Shown: positions 34,031 to 44,999 of the stretch, piece by piece
Numbering within the stretch: the first letter of the stretch is position 1
Layout: every line of letters begins with the position of its first letter
DNA from: Blastococcus sp. TF02A-35
Lineage (GTDB): Bacteria; Actinomycetota; Actinomycetes; Mycobacteriales; Geodermatophilaceae
Direction: 5' to 3'
Assembly (NCBI RefSeq): GCF_004571075.1
Contig: NZ_SPQP01000005.1
Coordinates: 91,905-155,904, forward strand
Length of the DNA: 64,000 nt
Notes under the pieces: model-generated
What the model was told of the DNA's origin: nothing
Databases searched by the model: none
Seen by the model: the letters and a program-made list of their open reading frames with translations, nothing else
Position numbers and translations under genes: made by a program

Positions 34031-34351
34031 ATGGACACCACGGTGGTGGACGTCCCCGAGAAGGGGCGTTTCGAGGTGCGGGTCGGCGAGCGCGTGGTCG
34101 GGCTGGCCAGCTATCACGTCGAGGGCAGCTCCATGACGCTCCCGCACACGGAGGTCGACCCCAGCATGGGCGGCAAGGGCATCGGGACGACGCTCGTCGC
34201 CGGCGTCCTCTCCGCGGCGCGCGAGCGCGGGCTGACGGTCCTCCCCTACTGCTCCTTCATCCGCCACTACATCCAGCAGCACCCGGAGGACGTCGTCCTC
34301 GTCGCCGCCGAGGACCGGCCGCACTTCGGCCTGGAGACCGCCGACCGCTGA
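34031..34351 (+). CDS. GNAT-fold N-acetyltransferase (YjdJ/NATD1-like)
   Basis: A 106-residue minimal GNAT protein. The core is EKGRFEVRVGERVVGLASYHVEGSSMTLPHTEVDPSMGGKGIGTTLVAGVLSAARERGLTVLPYCSFIRHYIQQHPE; GGKGIG is the acetyl-CoA-binding loop, and the LPYCSFIRHYIQQHPE end is typical of the YjdJ/NATD1 group. GAGG lies six bases before the ATG. The substrate is unknown. It is 35 bases upstream of the Nei-like gene, which has its own promoter. Confidence 0.85.
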   Translation: MDTTVVDVPEKGRFEVRVGERVVGLASYHVEGSSMTLPHTEVDPSMGGKGIGTTLVAGVLSAARERGLTVLPYCSFIRHYIQQHPEDVVLVAAEDRPHFGLETADR

Positions 34352-34374
34352 GCGCGGGCGCCCGGGCCGCCGCC

Positions 34375-34380
34375 TAGGCT
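34375..34380 (+). promoter_or_regulatory. -10 element of the Nei-like gene (leaderless type)
   Basis: TAGGCT, six bases before ATG 34387 with no Shine-Dalgarno sequence between. It implies a transcript starting at the ATG. Confidence 0.55.
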
Positions 34381-34386
34381 GCGCGG

Positions 34387-35196
34387 ATGCCCGAGGGCCA
34401 CGCCCTGTACCGCCTGGCGCGGGAGCAGACCCAGCTGTTCGCCGGCCGGACCGTGCACGTCACCAGCCCGCAGGGCCGGTTCGAGGCCGGCGCCGCACTG
34501 CTCGACGGGCGGGTGCTCGACGAGGTCTTCTCCTACGGCAAGCACCTGTTCGCCCGCTTCGGCGGTGACCACCTGCACGTCCACCTCGGGCTGTACGGCA
34601 CGTACACGACCGGCACGGGCAGCCCGCCGCCGGCGAAGGGTGCCCTGCGCATGCGCTGGGAGGCCGACGGTCCCGACGGGGCCGGCGTCTGGACCGACCT
34701 GCGCGGCCCCACCGCGTGCGAGGTGCTGAGCACCCCGGAGGTGGACCGGATCCTCGACCGGCTCGGTCCCGACCCGCTGCGCCCCCGCGCCGACGGCACG
34801 GTCGCCCACCGGCGGATCGCCGGCAGCCGCACCGCGGTCGGCGCGCTGCTCATGGACCAGTCGGTGCTGGCCGGCGTGGGCAACGTGTACCGGGCCGAGC
34901 TGCTCTTCCGGCACGGCGTCTCGCCGTTCCGCCCCGGCCGGCAGGTCGACGCCGAGCTGTGGGGCCGCATGTGGTCCGACCTCGTCGCCCTGATGAAGGA
35001 CGGCGTCAAGGCGGGCCGGATCATCACCACCCGCCGCGAGGACCGGACGAGGAAGCGCGGACCGGTGGAGCAGGCGGACGCGCACTACGTCTACCGCCGC
35101 ACCGGGCTGCCCTGCCGGATCTGCGGCACCGAGGTGCAGACCCAGGTCCTGGTGGGCCGCAACCTCTACTGGTGCCCCGTCTGCCAGGCGGTCTGA
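34387..35196 (+). CDS. Fpg/Nei-family DNA glycosylase (Nei2-like)
   Basis: Excises oxidised bases and nicks the DNA backbone by beta/delta elimination. The 269-residue protein begins MPEGHALYRLAR: Pro2 is the catalytic nucleophile and Glu3 the general acid; the helix-two-turn-helix DQSVLAGVGNVYRAELLFRHGVSPFRPG and the C-terminal zinc finger (CRICG ... CPVCQ) are intact. The sequence MPEGHxLxRLA is typical of mycobacterial Nei2. A leaderless -10 box precedes it. It adds to the base-excision genes in this window (UdgX, endonuclease V-like). Confidence 0.92.
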   Translation: MPEGHALYRLAREQTQLFAGRTVHVTSPQGRFEAGAALLDGRVLDEVFSYGKHLFARFGGDHLHVHLGLYGTYTTGTGSPPPAKGALRMRWEADGPDGAGVWTDLRGPTACEVLSTPEVDRILDRLGPDPLRPRADGTVAHRRIAGSRTAVGALLMDQSVLAGVGNVYRAELLFRHGVSPFRPGRQVDAELWGRMWSDLVALMKDGVKAGRIITTRREDRTRKRGPVEQADAHYVYRRTGLPCRICGTEVQTQVLVGRNLYWCPVCQAV

Positions 35197-35225
35197 GCCC
35201 CCGGCGGACGCCCAGCCGGAGCGTG

Positions 35226-35231
35226 TACGTT
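35226..35231 (+). promoter_or_regulatory. -10 element of the secreted protein gene (near-leaderless)
   Basis: TACGTT, eight bases before ATG 35240. The TSS would be at or next to the start codon. Confidence 0.45.
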
Positions 35232-35239
35232 CGCCGCCG

Positions 35240-36073
35240 ATGAGACTGGCATCACGGGGGGTCGTCAGCGTTCTCGCGGCGGCGGTGGTCGCGCTCGGCG
35301 GCCCGGGCACCGCCGCGGCGGCACCCGAGGAGACCGCGGGACCGCTGAGCACGGTGGGCTACGACGTCTCGCACCCGCAGTGCGGCACCGAGCTGCCCCC
35401 GCCGGGCGCCTTCGCCGTCGTCGGGGTCAACGGCGGGCTGGCCACCCGCACCAACCCGTGCCTGTCCGAGCAGCTGGGCTGGGCCGCCCGGTCCACCGGC
35501 ACCGTGCCCGGGCAGCCGCGGGTCCAGCTCTACCTGAACACCGCCAACCCCGGTGAGCTGCGCGGCCAGGTGACCACCTGGCCCAGCTCCGGCAGCACCC
35601 CCTACGGCCGCTGCGACGGCGCCAACTCGATGGCCTGCTCGTGGCAGTACGGCTGGGAGCGGGCCCGCACCAGCGTCGAGTCCTTCTTCCGGCCCGCCGC
35701 CCGCGCCGCCCGGCTGGACAGCCAGCCGGCGCGCTACACCTGGTGGCTCGACGTCGAGACCATGAACACCTGGCAGGGCGGCTCGGCCGACGCCCGCGCC
35801 CGCAACCGGGCCACCCTCGAGGGGATGACCGAGTACCTCGACGAGCAGGACGGCCGGGTCGGCGTCTACTCGACCGGCTACCAGTGGGGGCGCATCGTCG
35901 GCGACGTCCCGGCGGAGAGCCCGCTGGTCGGGCTGCCCAGCTGGCTGGCCGGCGCCACCGACCTCGGCGGGGCCGTGGCCGCCTGCCGCACCGCGGCGCT
36001 GGTGCCGGCCGGCCGGGTCGAGCTCGCCCAGTACGTGCCGGACGACCTCGACCTCGACCTCGCCTGCCGCTAG
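35240..36073 (+). CDS. Secreted glycoside-hydrolase-25-like protein
   Basis: A 277-residue exported protein with a signal peptide (MRLASRGVVSVLAAAVVALGGPGTAAAA). The mature part resembles the GH25/DUF1906 TIM-barrel group: GYDVSHPQCG at the start of strand 1, WWLDVETMNTWQG (Asp-Val-Glu, catalytic-type acidic pair), GVYSTGYQWGRIVGDVP, and the C-terminal ELAQYVPDDLDLDLAC. Cys pairs (HPQCG, RTNPCL, GRCDG, MACSW) suggest disulphides. A cell-wall lytic role is possible, but no binding domain is attached. The stop overlaps the end of the converging monooxygenase gene by 4 bp. Confidence 0.65.
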   Translation: MRLASRGVVSVLAAAVVALGGPGTAAAAPEETAGPLSTVGYDVSHPQCGTELPPPGAFAVVGVNGGLATRTNPCLSEQLGWAARSTGTVPGQPRVQLYLNTANPGELRGQVTTWPSSGSTPYGRCDGANSMACSWQYGWERARTSVESFFRPAARAARLDSQPARYTWWLDVETMNTWQGGSADARARNRATLEGMTEYLDEQDGRVGVYSTGYQWGRIVGDVPAESPLVGLPSWLAGATDLGGAVAACRTAALVPAGRVELAQYVPDDLDLDLACR

Positions 36074-36378
36074 ATGGCGCCCTTCGCCGGGTCGCCGGCG
36101 GGGATCGCCTCCAGGTAGCGGACGTCCAGCGGGGCGGCCAGCTTGTCGCCGATCGCGGCGCCGAGGTTCGTCAGCGCCTCGGCCTTGCCGTGCACGCGCA
36201 GCGCCTCGACGCTCTCCCAGCGCTCGACCATCACGAAGAACCCCTCGCCCTCGTGCAGGGCGTAGCGCTCGCAGCCGGGCTCGGCGTGCACCTGCGGGAC
36301 GGCGGCCAGCACCGCCTCCCGGACGGCGTCCACGGCGTCCGGGCGCGGGGTGATGGTGGCGATGACGACGACGGACAC
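36070..36378 (-). CDS. ABM-domain protein (putative quinol monooxygenase)
   Basis: A 102-residue dimeric alpha+beta-barrel (antibiotic biosynthesis monooxygenase) domain: VVVIATITPRPDAVDAVREAVLAAVPQVHAEPGCERYALHEGEGFFVMVERWESVEAL, with the PGCxxYxLH and ERWES motifs. These small enzymes oxidise quinols or act as peroxide-stress proteins without cofactor. The name does not imply antibiotic biosynthesis, and no biosynthetic cluster is present. ATG 36378 is preceded by GGAGG-like GAGGCC. Confidence 0.8.
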   Translation of the reverse strand: MSVVVIATITPRPDAVDAVREAVLAAVPQVHAEPGCERYALHEGEGFFVMVERWESVEALRVHGKAEALTNLGAAIGDKLAAPLDVRYLEAIPAGDPAKGAI

Positions 36379-36449
36379 GGGGCCTCCTGGGCGACGGGGA
36401 CGGATCTCCCGGACGCCAGCCCTGGTGGACCGGCCCCGGCCGGGTCAGG

Positions 36450-37862
36450 ATGCCAGTCGTGGCCGACGATGGTGTTCCCGCTCCCCCGTCGGCCGAGCAC
36501 CCGCTGCGCGTGGCGGTCGTCGGCGCCGGTCCGGCGGGCATCTTCGCCGCCGACGCCCTCACCCGGCAGAGCGCCGTCCCCGTCGCCGTCGACCTGATCG
36601 ACCGGCTGCCGACGCCGTTCGGGCTGGTCCGGCACGGCATCGCCCCCGACCACCCGCGGATGCGGGCCATCCGCGACACCCTGCACCGCAGCCTCGACCA
36701 CCCCCTGGTGCGGTTCGTCGGCAACGTCGAGGTGGGCACGGACATCTCCCTCGACGAGCTGCGCCGGCACGTCGACGCCGTCGTCTACACCTACGGCGCC
36801 GCGCTCGACCGGCACCTGGGGATCGAGGGCGAGGACCTGCCCGGCAGCCTGGCCGCCACCGACGTCGTCTCCTGGTACTGCGGGCACCCCGACGCCGACC
36901 GCGCCGGCGTCGAGGCGGCGCTGGCCGGCGTCCGCTCCGTGGTGGTCATCGGGGTCGGGAACGTGGCCCTCGACGTCGGCCGGGTGCTCGCCCGGGCCCC
37001 CGAGGAGCTCGAGCCGACCGACATGCCCCAGCAGGTGCTGGACGCGCTCGCCGCGGCGCCGGTCGAGGAGGTCACCGTCCTCGGCCGCCGCGGCCCGGCG
37101 CAGGCCACCTTCACCACCCAGGAGCTGCGCGAGCTCGGCGAGCTGGCCCGCGCCACGGTCCTGGTCGACCCGGCCGAGCTCGAGCTGGACCCGGCGTCCG
37201 AGGAGCGGGCCGCCGCCGACCGCAACGTCGCCCGCAACCTCGCGGTGCTGCGGGAGTGGTCGGGGCACCGGCCGGAGCCGGGGCACGTGCGGATGCGCCT
37301 GCGCTTCTACCGCCGGCCGGTGCGGCTGCTCGGCGAGGACCGGGTCACCGGGGTCGAGGTCGAGCGCACCGCCGTCGACGGCGACGGCCGCGCGGTCGGC
37401 ACCGGCGAGCTGGAGGTGGTCCCGGCCGACCTGGTGGTGCGCTCGGTCGGCTACCGGGGCACCCCGCTGCCCGGGCTCCCGGTCGACGAGCGGTCGGGCA
37501 CGGTCCCGCACGAGGCCGGGCGCGTGCTGCGCGACGGCCGCCCCTCCCCCGGCGAGTACGTGGCCGGGTGGATCAAGCGCGGCCCGACCGGCGTCGTCGG
37601 GCACAACAAGCACGACGCCCGCGAGACGGTCGCCGGGCTGCTCGCCGACGCCGCGGACGGCACGCTGCGCGTCCGCGGGCCGGTCGACGACCTCGTGCGC
37701 ACGCTGCAGTCCCGCGGCGCCGAGCCGGTGCTGCTGGAGGACTGGCGGGCGATAGACGCGGCCGAGCAGGCGCTCGGCGCGACCAGGGGACGGGCCCGGA
37801 CCACGCTGCACGAGCGGGAGTCGCTGCTGGCCGCGGTGCGGGCGGCCGCCCGGGCGGGCTGA
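36450..37862 (+). CDS. fprA: FprA-type ferredoxin--NADP+ reductase
   Basis: A 470-residue adrenodoxin-reductase-like flavoenzyme. It has the FAD-binding VAVVGAGPAGIFAADAL at residues about 20-36, the PFGLVRHGIAPDHPR motif, the NADP-binding VVVIGVGNVALDVGRVLAR, and the GWIKRGPTGVVGHNKHDARETV block, all diagnostic. Electrons go between NADPH and ferredoxins, for instance for cytochrome P450s. The start could be ATG 36450 or GTG 36459. It precedes an aminotransferase gene by 33 bases and is otherwise not linked to a partner ferredoxin in the window. Confidence 0.92.
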   Translation: MPVVADDGVPAPPSAEHPLRVAVVGAGPAGIFAADALTRQSAVPVAVDLIDRLPTPFGLVRHGIAPDHPRMRAIRDTLHRSLDHPLVRFVGNVEVGTDISLDELRRHVDAVVYTYGAALDRHLGIEGEDLPGSLAATDVVSWYCGHPDADRAGVEAALAGVRSVVVIGVGNVALDVGRVLARAPEELEPTDMPQQVLDALAAAPVEEVTVLGRRGPAQATFTTQELRELGELARATVLVDPAELELDPASEERAAADRNVARNLAVLREWSGHRPEPGHVRMRLRFYRRPVRLLGEDRVTGVEVERTAVDGDGRAVGTGELEVVPADLVVRSVGYRGTPLPGLPVDERSGTVPHEAGRVLRDGRPSPGEYVAGWIKRGPTGVVGHNKHDARETVAGLLADAADGTLRVRGPVDDLVRTLQSRGAEPVLLEDWRAIDAAEQALGATRGRARTTLHERESLLAAVRAAARAG

Positions 37863-37895
37863 CCCGGACCCCGCGCGTACGGCAGACTCGACGCC

Positions 37896-39041
37896 GTGAC
37901 CGGTCCCACGGCCCAGCAGACCCCCGAGACGGCTCCCGCCGCGCCCCCGATCTCCTTCGCGCGCGGCGCCCCCTCGACCGACATCGTCGACGTCGAGGGG
38001 CTCAAGGAGGCGGCGGTCGCCGCCTTCGACACCGACCCGGCCGGGATGACCGGCTACGGGACGGCGGTCGGCTACGTCCCGCTGCGCCGGTGGATCGCGG
38101 AGAAGCACGGCGTGCCCGAGGACCACGTCCTGGTCACCAACGGCTCGATGCAGGCCGACGCCTTCCTCTTCGACGAGCTGGCCACCCCCGGCGCCGCGGT
38201 GGTCACCGAGCGGCCCACCTACGACCGGACGCTGCTCGGGCTCAAGCAGCGCGGCGCCGACCTGCACCTGGTCACGCTGCAGGAGGACGGGATCGACCTC
38301 GACGAGGTCGAGGCACTGCTGCGCAGCGGCGTCCGCCCGGCACTGGCGCACGTCATCCCGAACTTCCAGAACCCGGCCGGCTACACGCTGTCGCTGGAGA
38401 AGCGGCACCAGCTGCTGGAGCTGGCCCGCGAGCACGGCTTCGTCGTGTTCGAGGACGACCCCTACGTCGACGTGCGGTTCAGCGGCGAGCCGCTCCCCCG
38501 CCTGCTCGAGCTCGACGGCGGGGCCGCCAGCACCTCGGTCGTCTACGCCTCGTCGTTCTCCAAGACCGTGTGCCCGGGCATCCGCGTGGGCTACCTGGTC
38601 GGGCCGCCCGCCCTCGTCGAGCGGATCCGCGTCCGGGCCACCAACACCTACATCGCGCCGAACATGGTCGCGCAGGGCACCGTCAACCAGTACGTCCGCG
38701 GCACGCGCTTCCCCGCGGCCCTGGAGCGGGTGCGCTCGGCGCTGGCCGAGCGCGTCGGGCTGCTCGACGTCGCCCTGCGCGAGCACCTGCCGCAGGCGAG
38801 CTTCCGCCGTCCCGACGGCGGCTACTTCCTCTGGGTCGAGCTGCCGGCCGGCGAGGGGCACGACGTGCGGCGGATCGCCCAGGAGGCCACGCGCCGCGGC
38901 GTGGCGATCGTCCCCGGCACCGACTTCCTGCTCGACGGCGGCGAGAACGCCTTCCGGCTCGCCTTCTCGGGCGTGCAGGCCGCCGACATCGAGGAGGGCG
39001 TGCGCCGGCTGGCCGCGGCCGTGGCGGCCGCGCAGGGCTGA
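37896..39041 (+). CDS. Class I/II PLP-dependent aminotransferase (2-aminoadipate-like)
   Basis: A 381-residue fold-type I aminotransferase. It has GYGTAVGYVPLRRWIAEKHGV, the VTNGSMQADAFLFDELATPG loop, VIPNFQNPAGYT, FEDDPYVDVRFSGE (PLP-binding Asp) and SSFSKTVCPGIRVGY (PLP Lys). The sequence is like the LysN/MocR-type aminotransferase domain but lacks a DNA-binding domain. The GTG start at 37896 follows an AGACT-type -10-like motif (weak). The amino donor and acceptor are unknown. It converges with the IMPase-like gene; five bases separate the two stops. Confidence 0.85.
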   Translation: MTGPTAQQTPETAPAAPPISFARGAPSTDIVDVEGLKEAAVAAFDTDPAGMTGYGTAVGYVPLRRWIAEKHGVPEDHVLVTNGSMQADAFLFDELATPGAAVVTERPTYDRTLLGLKQRGADLHLVTLQEDGIDLDEVEALLRSGVRPALAHVIPNFQNPAGYTLSLEKRHQLLELAREHGFVVFEDDPYVDVRFSGEPLPRLLELDGGAASTSVVYASSFSKTVCPGIRVGYLVGPPALVERIRVRATNTYIAPNMVAQGTVNQYVRGTRFPAALERVRSALAERVGLLDVALREHLPQASFRRPDGGYFLWVELPAGEGHDVRRIAQEATRRGVAIVPGTDFLLDGGENAFRLAFSGVQAADIEEGVRRLAAAVAAAQG

Positions 39042-39046
39042 CCGGC

Positions 39047-40145
39047 TCAGGCCAGCGCGGCCCGCAGCTCGCGCGCCGCCGCCTCCGAGGACGCGGCGAC
39101 GAACCGGATCAGCCCCTCGGTGTCCGGCTCCAGGCGCAGCGGGCGGCCCTCGGCGTCGAGCGCGGCGCCGCCCGCCGCCAGCAGCACGGCGAGCCCGCCG
39201 GCGACGTCGTGCACGTGGGTGCCGCTGCGGTCGAGGTCGTGCCAGGCGGCGGCCGCGCCGTCGGCCACCAGGCACAGGTCGACGGCCGTGCAGCCGGTGA
39301 CCCGCACCCGCCGCGCCGTCGAGGGGACAGCGACGGTCCGCCCCGACGGGCCGCTCGGGACGACGACGGTGCTGCCGGGCCGCGGCGCGATCGGCACGCC
39401 GTCCCGCTCGGCGCCGATGCCGTGCACCCCGGTCCAGCGCCGCCCGGAGGCGAGGTCGGCGACCAGCCCGGCGACCGGTATGCCGTCGCGCACCAGCGCC
39501 GCGGAGAACGCCCACGGCGGCAGCCCGGCCGAGAAGTTGCCGGTGCCGTCCAGCGGGTCGAGGACCACCCACGGCTGCCCCTCGCCGACCGGGCTGTCGC
39601 TGCGCTCCTCGCTCAGCACGGTGACCCCGAGGCCGGCCAGCACCGCCACCGCCGCGGCGTGCGCCGCCTCGTCCGCGGCGAGCACCGGGCTGCCGTCGTC
39701 CTTGGTCCGCTCCTCGCCGCTGTCGCGGGCGAGGCCGACGGCGATCTCCACCCGGCTGGCGGCCAGCGCCGCGAGGTGCCGGAACCGGTCGGCCAGGGAG
39801 CAGCCCTCCCCGGGCCCGGGCACCTCCCGCCAGCGGTCGGTGCTGCCGTGCCGCACCCGCTCGCACCCCCAGCCGGCCGCCAGCGCCCGCACCGCGGGGT
39901 GCTCCAGCGGCACCCCGGAGCGGCGCAGCACCACGGCCTCGGCGAACCCGTCGGGGTGCCACTGCCGGCGGACCAGCGCCGCCTGGCCGTCACCCAGGAG
40001 CACGCGCAGCCGCGGGTCGTGCACCGCCGGCGCCAGCGCCTCGGGGGGCATGCCGAGCGCGAGCGCCGCCGTCCGGACGTCGGCCCCGCTGACGGCCACC
40101 CGCAGGTCGGTGTCGGACTCCGCGCGCCGGCGCAGGAACCAGCGC

Positions 40146-40153
<8 letters not shown>
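39047..40153 (-). CDS. Inositol-monophosphatase-like protein with a long N-terminal extension
   Basis: A 368-residue protein. The C-terminal part (about residues 125-368) is a Mg2+-dependent sugar-phosphatase of the IMPase fold: [25 protein letters not shown] holds the metal-binding DPLDGT motif, and [17 protein letters not shown]...[19 protein letters not shown] is the second metal-site block. The N-terminal 125 residues ([27 protein letters not shown] ... [31 protein letters not shown]) are not part of that fold and I do not recognise them. GTG 40153 overlaps the end of ppc by 8 bp, so both are cotranscribed. Substrate unknown. Confidence 0.75.
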
Positions 40154-42953
<2,800 letters not shown>

Positions 42954-42959
42954 GGCCCG

Positions 42960-42965
42960 AGTATC
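42960..42965 (-). promoter_or_regulatory. -10 element of ppc (leaderless type)
   Basis: GATACT on the minus strand, six bases before the GTG at 42953. It fits the NAnnnT pattern with leaderless spacing. Confidence 0.45.
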
Positions 42966-43013
42966 AGGGACGCAGATGACGGGTACATGTCAGAGCTGCC
43001 CGCCGGGCTGGTC

Positions 43014-43874
43014 CTACTCGCGCTCGAGCTCCCGCAGGCACTGCGCGGCGAGGGAGTCACCGGACTCGGCCCCCAGCCGGAACTGCTCGACGGCGCCCTC
43101 GAGGTCGCCGCGGTCGGCCAGCAGCACGCCGAGGTTCTGGTGGCAGTAGGTGTCCCCCGCGGCGATGCCGCTGCGGTAGGCCTCCTCGGCCGCCTCCTCG
43201 TCGCCCAGCTCCTCGCGGTAGAGGTTGCCCAGCGGCAGCCAGGCCACCTGCTCGCCGAGCTTCGCCCCGCGCTCCAGCACCGAGCGGGCCTCGGCCGAGC
43301 GGCCGGTCTCCCGCAGCAGGTGGGCGAGGTCGGCGCGGGCGGCCGGGAAGTGGTGCTGCCCGGCACGCAGGTCCTCCTCCAGGGAGGGGTCGAGGGTGGA
43401 GCACCAGCGCCAGCAGGCGACGACGGCCTTGGCCTCCTCGTCACCGGCGGCGGCGAACTCCTCGGCCACCGCCATGGCGTGCTCGCGCTCGCCCTGCTCG
43501 CGGAGCAGGAAGGCCAGCTGCAGGCCGCCCTCCAGGTCGCCCGCGGCGGCGGCGCCCCGGTAGGCGCGCATGGCCCCGGCCAGGTCGCCGAGGTCCTCCA
43601 GCACCAGCCCGAGGTTCCGCCAGGCGTCGGCCTCGCCGCCGCGCAGCGCGACCTCGTAGGCGTCGACCGCCTCCTCCCAGCGGTTCTGGGCGGCCAGCGC
43701 GTTGCCGAGGTTGAACGCGGCGACGGTGTCGCCCAGCTCGAAGGCGCGGCGGAAGCAGGCCTCGGCGTCGGCCTGCCGGCCGGCGTCGGCCAGGTCGCAG
43801 CCGAGGTCGATCAGCGCGTCGGCGTCGTCGGAGGCGAGCAGCCGCCGCAAGCGCGCGTCGAGGTCCTCGGTCAT
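43014..43874 (-). CDS. Tetratricopeptide/Sel1-like repeat protein
   Basis: A 286-residue soluble protein made of about seven TPR/Sel1-type helical repeats, each of about 34-37 residues: GRQADAEACFRRAFELGDTVAAFNLGNALAA, ... GGEADAWRNLGLVLEDLGDLAGAMRAYRGAAAAG, ... AEARSVLERGAKLGEQVAWLPLGNLYREELGDEEAAEEAYRSGIAAGD and DTYCHQNLGVLLADRGDLEGAVEQFRLGAESGD. Such repeats bind proteins; the partner is unknown. Downstream of a strong hairpin, it is likely transcribed alone. Confidence 0.82.
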   Translation of the reverse strand: MTEDLDARLRRLLASDDADALIDLGCDLADAGRQADAEACFRRAFELGDTVAAFNLGNALAAQNRWEEAVDAYEVALRGGEADAWRNLGLVLEDLGDLAGAMRAYRGAAAAGDLEGGLQLAFLLREQGEREHAMAVAEEFAAAGDEEAKAVVACWRWCSTLDPSLEEDLRAGQHHFPAARADLAHLLRETGRSAEARSVLERGAKLGEQVAWLPLGNLYREELGDEEAAEEAYRSGIAAGDTYCHQNLGVLLADRGDLEGAVEQFRLGAESGDSLAAQCLRELERE

Positions 43875-43942
43875 GCCGACGATGATCGTGGCGGCGGAGC
43901 CGGTTCCGCGCCCCTGCGCGGCCCCACCTCACCCCAAGGGAT

Positions 43943-43985
43943 CGCCCCGGGGCCGATCGGTCACCCGATCAGCTGCCCCGGGGCG
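43943..43985. terminator. GC-rich cruciform terminator after the F420-type oxidoreductase gene
   Basis: CGCCCCGGGGC (43943-43953) and GCCCCGGGGCG (43975-43985) are reverse complements, each almost self-complementary; within the loop GATCGG (43955-43960) pairs with CCGATC (43965-43970). It begins five bases after the oxidoreductase stop. Confidence 0.7.
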
Positions 43986-43989
43986 GCGG

Positions 43990-44970
43990 TCAGCTGCCGA
44001 ACGCCTCACGCCAGGCCGGCAGGAGCGAGGTCCGGACCCACTCCAGGTAGGGCTCCTGCTGGTCCCCGCCGATCTGGACGAGGGCCAGGTGGGTGAAGCC
44101 GGCGTCGGCGTACTCGCGGGCCGCGTCGATGACCGCGCCGACGTCGTCGCCGCACGGGATCGAGCTCTCGACGTCCTCCTCGCGGACGAAGGAGCTGGCC
44201 GAGTCGAAGGCCGCCGTCCCGGGCAGCTCCGCGTTGACCTTCCAGCCCAGGCCGAACCAGCGGAACAGGCTGTGCGCCCGGGTGACGGCGGCTGCCTTGT
44301 CCGTGCCGTAGCTGATCGGCATCTGCGCGACCTTGGGCTTGCCGGCGCCGCCCGCGGACTCGAACGCCTCCACCAGCTCGCTCATCGGGTCGGTGGCGAC
44401 CAGGACGTCGGCCAGCTCGCCGGCGATCCTCGCCGCCTGCTTGCCACCGGCGGCGAAGCCGATCGGCACCCGCTTCTCCGGCAGGTCCCAGAGCTTGGCC
44501 GACTCGACGTCGAAGTGCTGGCCGCGGAAGTTCGTGTACCCGTCGCCGTCGAACAGCTCGCGGATGATCTGGATGGCCTCGACCACCATCTCGTGGCGGA
44601 CGTCCGCCGGCGGCCACCCGGCGCCGACCACGTGCTCGTTGAGGTTCTCCCCCGCGCCCAGGCCGAGGGTGAAGCGGCCCTCGGACAGGATCTGCAGCGT
44701 CGCGGCCTGCTGGGCGACGATCGCCGGGTGGTACCGGAAGCTCGGGCAGGTCACGTACGTCATCAGCGGGATCCGGCTGGTCGCCTGCGCCACCGCGCCC
44801 AGGGTGACCCAGGCGTTGGGCGAGTGGCCCATCTCGTCCAGCCACGGGAAGTAGTGGTCGCTGCTGACGGCGAAGTCGAAGCCGACCTCCTCGGCTCCCA
44901 CCACGTGCCGCACGAGGTCCCTCGGCCCGGCCTGCTCGGTCATCATCGTGTAGCCCAGCTGCATCGACAT
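43990..44970 (-). CDS. LLM-class F420-dependent oxidoreductase
   Basis: A 326-residue luciferase-like TIM-barrel enzyme using coenzyme F420: MQLGYTMMTEQAG at the N-terminus, VSSDHYFPWLDEMGHSPNAW, LGLGAGENLNEHV, LPEKRVPIGFAAGGKQAARIAGELADV and FTHLALVQIGG, which match the FGD-like subgroup (TIGR03557 type). F420 is found in Actinobacteria and methanogens, and this supports the assignment. Substrate unknown; glucose-6-phosphate dehydrogenase-like (FGD) proteins have similar motifs. ATG 44970 begins MSMQLGYT; ATG 44964 is an alternative. Confidence 0.88.
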   Translation of the reverse strand: MSMQLGYTMMTEQAGPRDLVRHVVGAEEVGFDFAVSSDHYFPWLDEMGHSPNAWVTLGAVAQATSRIPLMTYVTCPSFRYHPAIVAQQAATLQILSEGRFTLGLGAGENLNEHVVGAGWPPADVRHEMVVEAIQIIRELFDGDGYTNFRGQHFDVESAKLWDLPEKRVPIGFAAGGKQAARIAGELADVLVATDPMSELVEAFESAGGAGKPKVAQMPISYGTDKAAAVTRAHSLFRWFGLGWKVNAELPGTAAFDSASSFVREEDVESSIPCGDDVGAVIDAAREYADAGFTHLALVQIGGDQQEPYLEWVRTSLLPAWREAFGS

Positions 44971-44999
44971 GCCGCGCGGCTACCCGGCGCTCCCGCCCG

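Noticed and set aside
36070..36378. Antibiotic biosynthesis monooxygenase as evidence of a biosynthetic gene cluster
   Set aside because: The name belongs to a widespread small domain; no polyketide, peptide or tailoring genes surround it.
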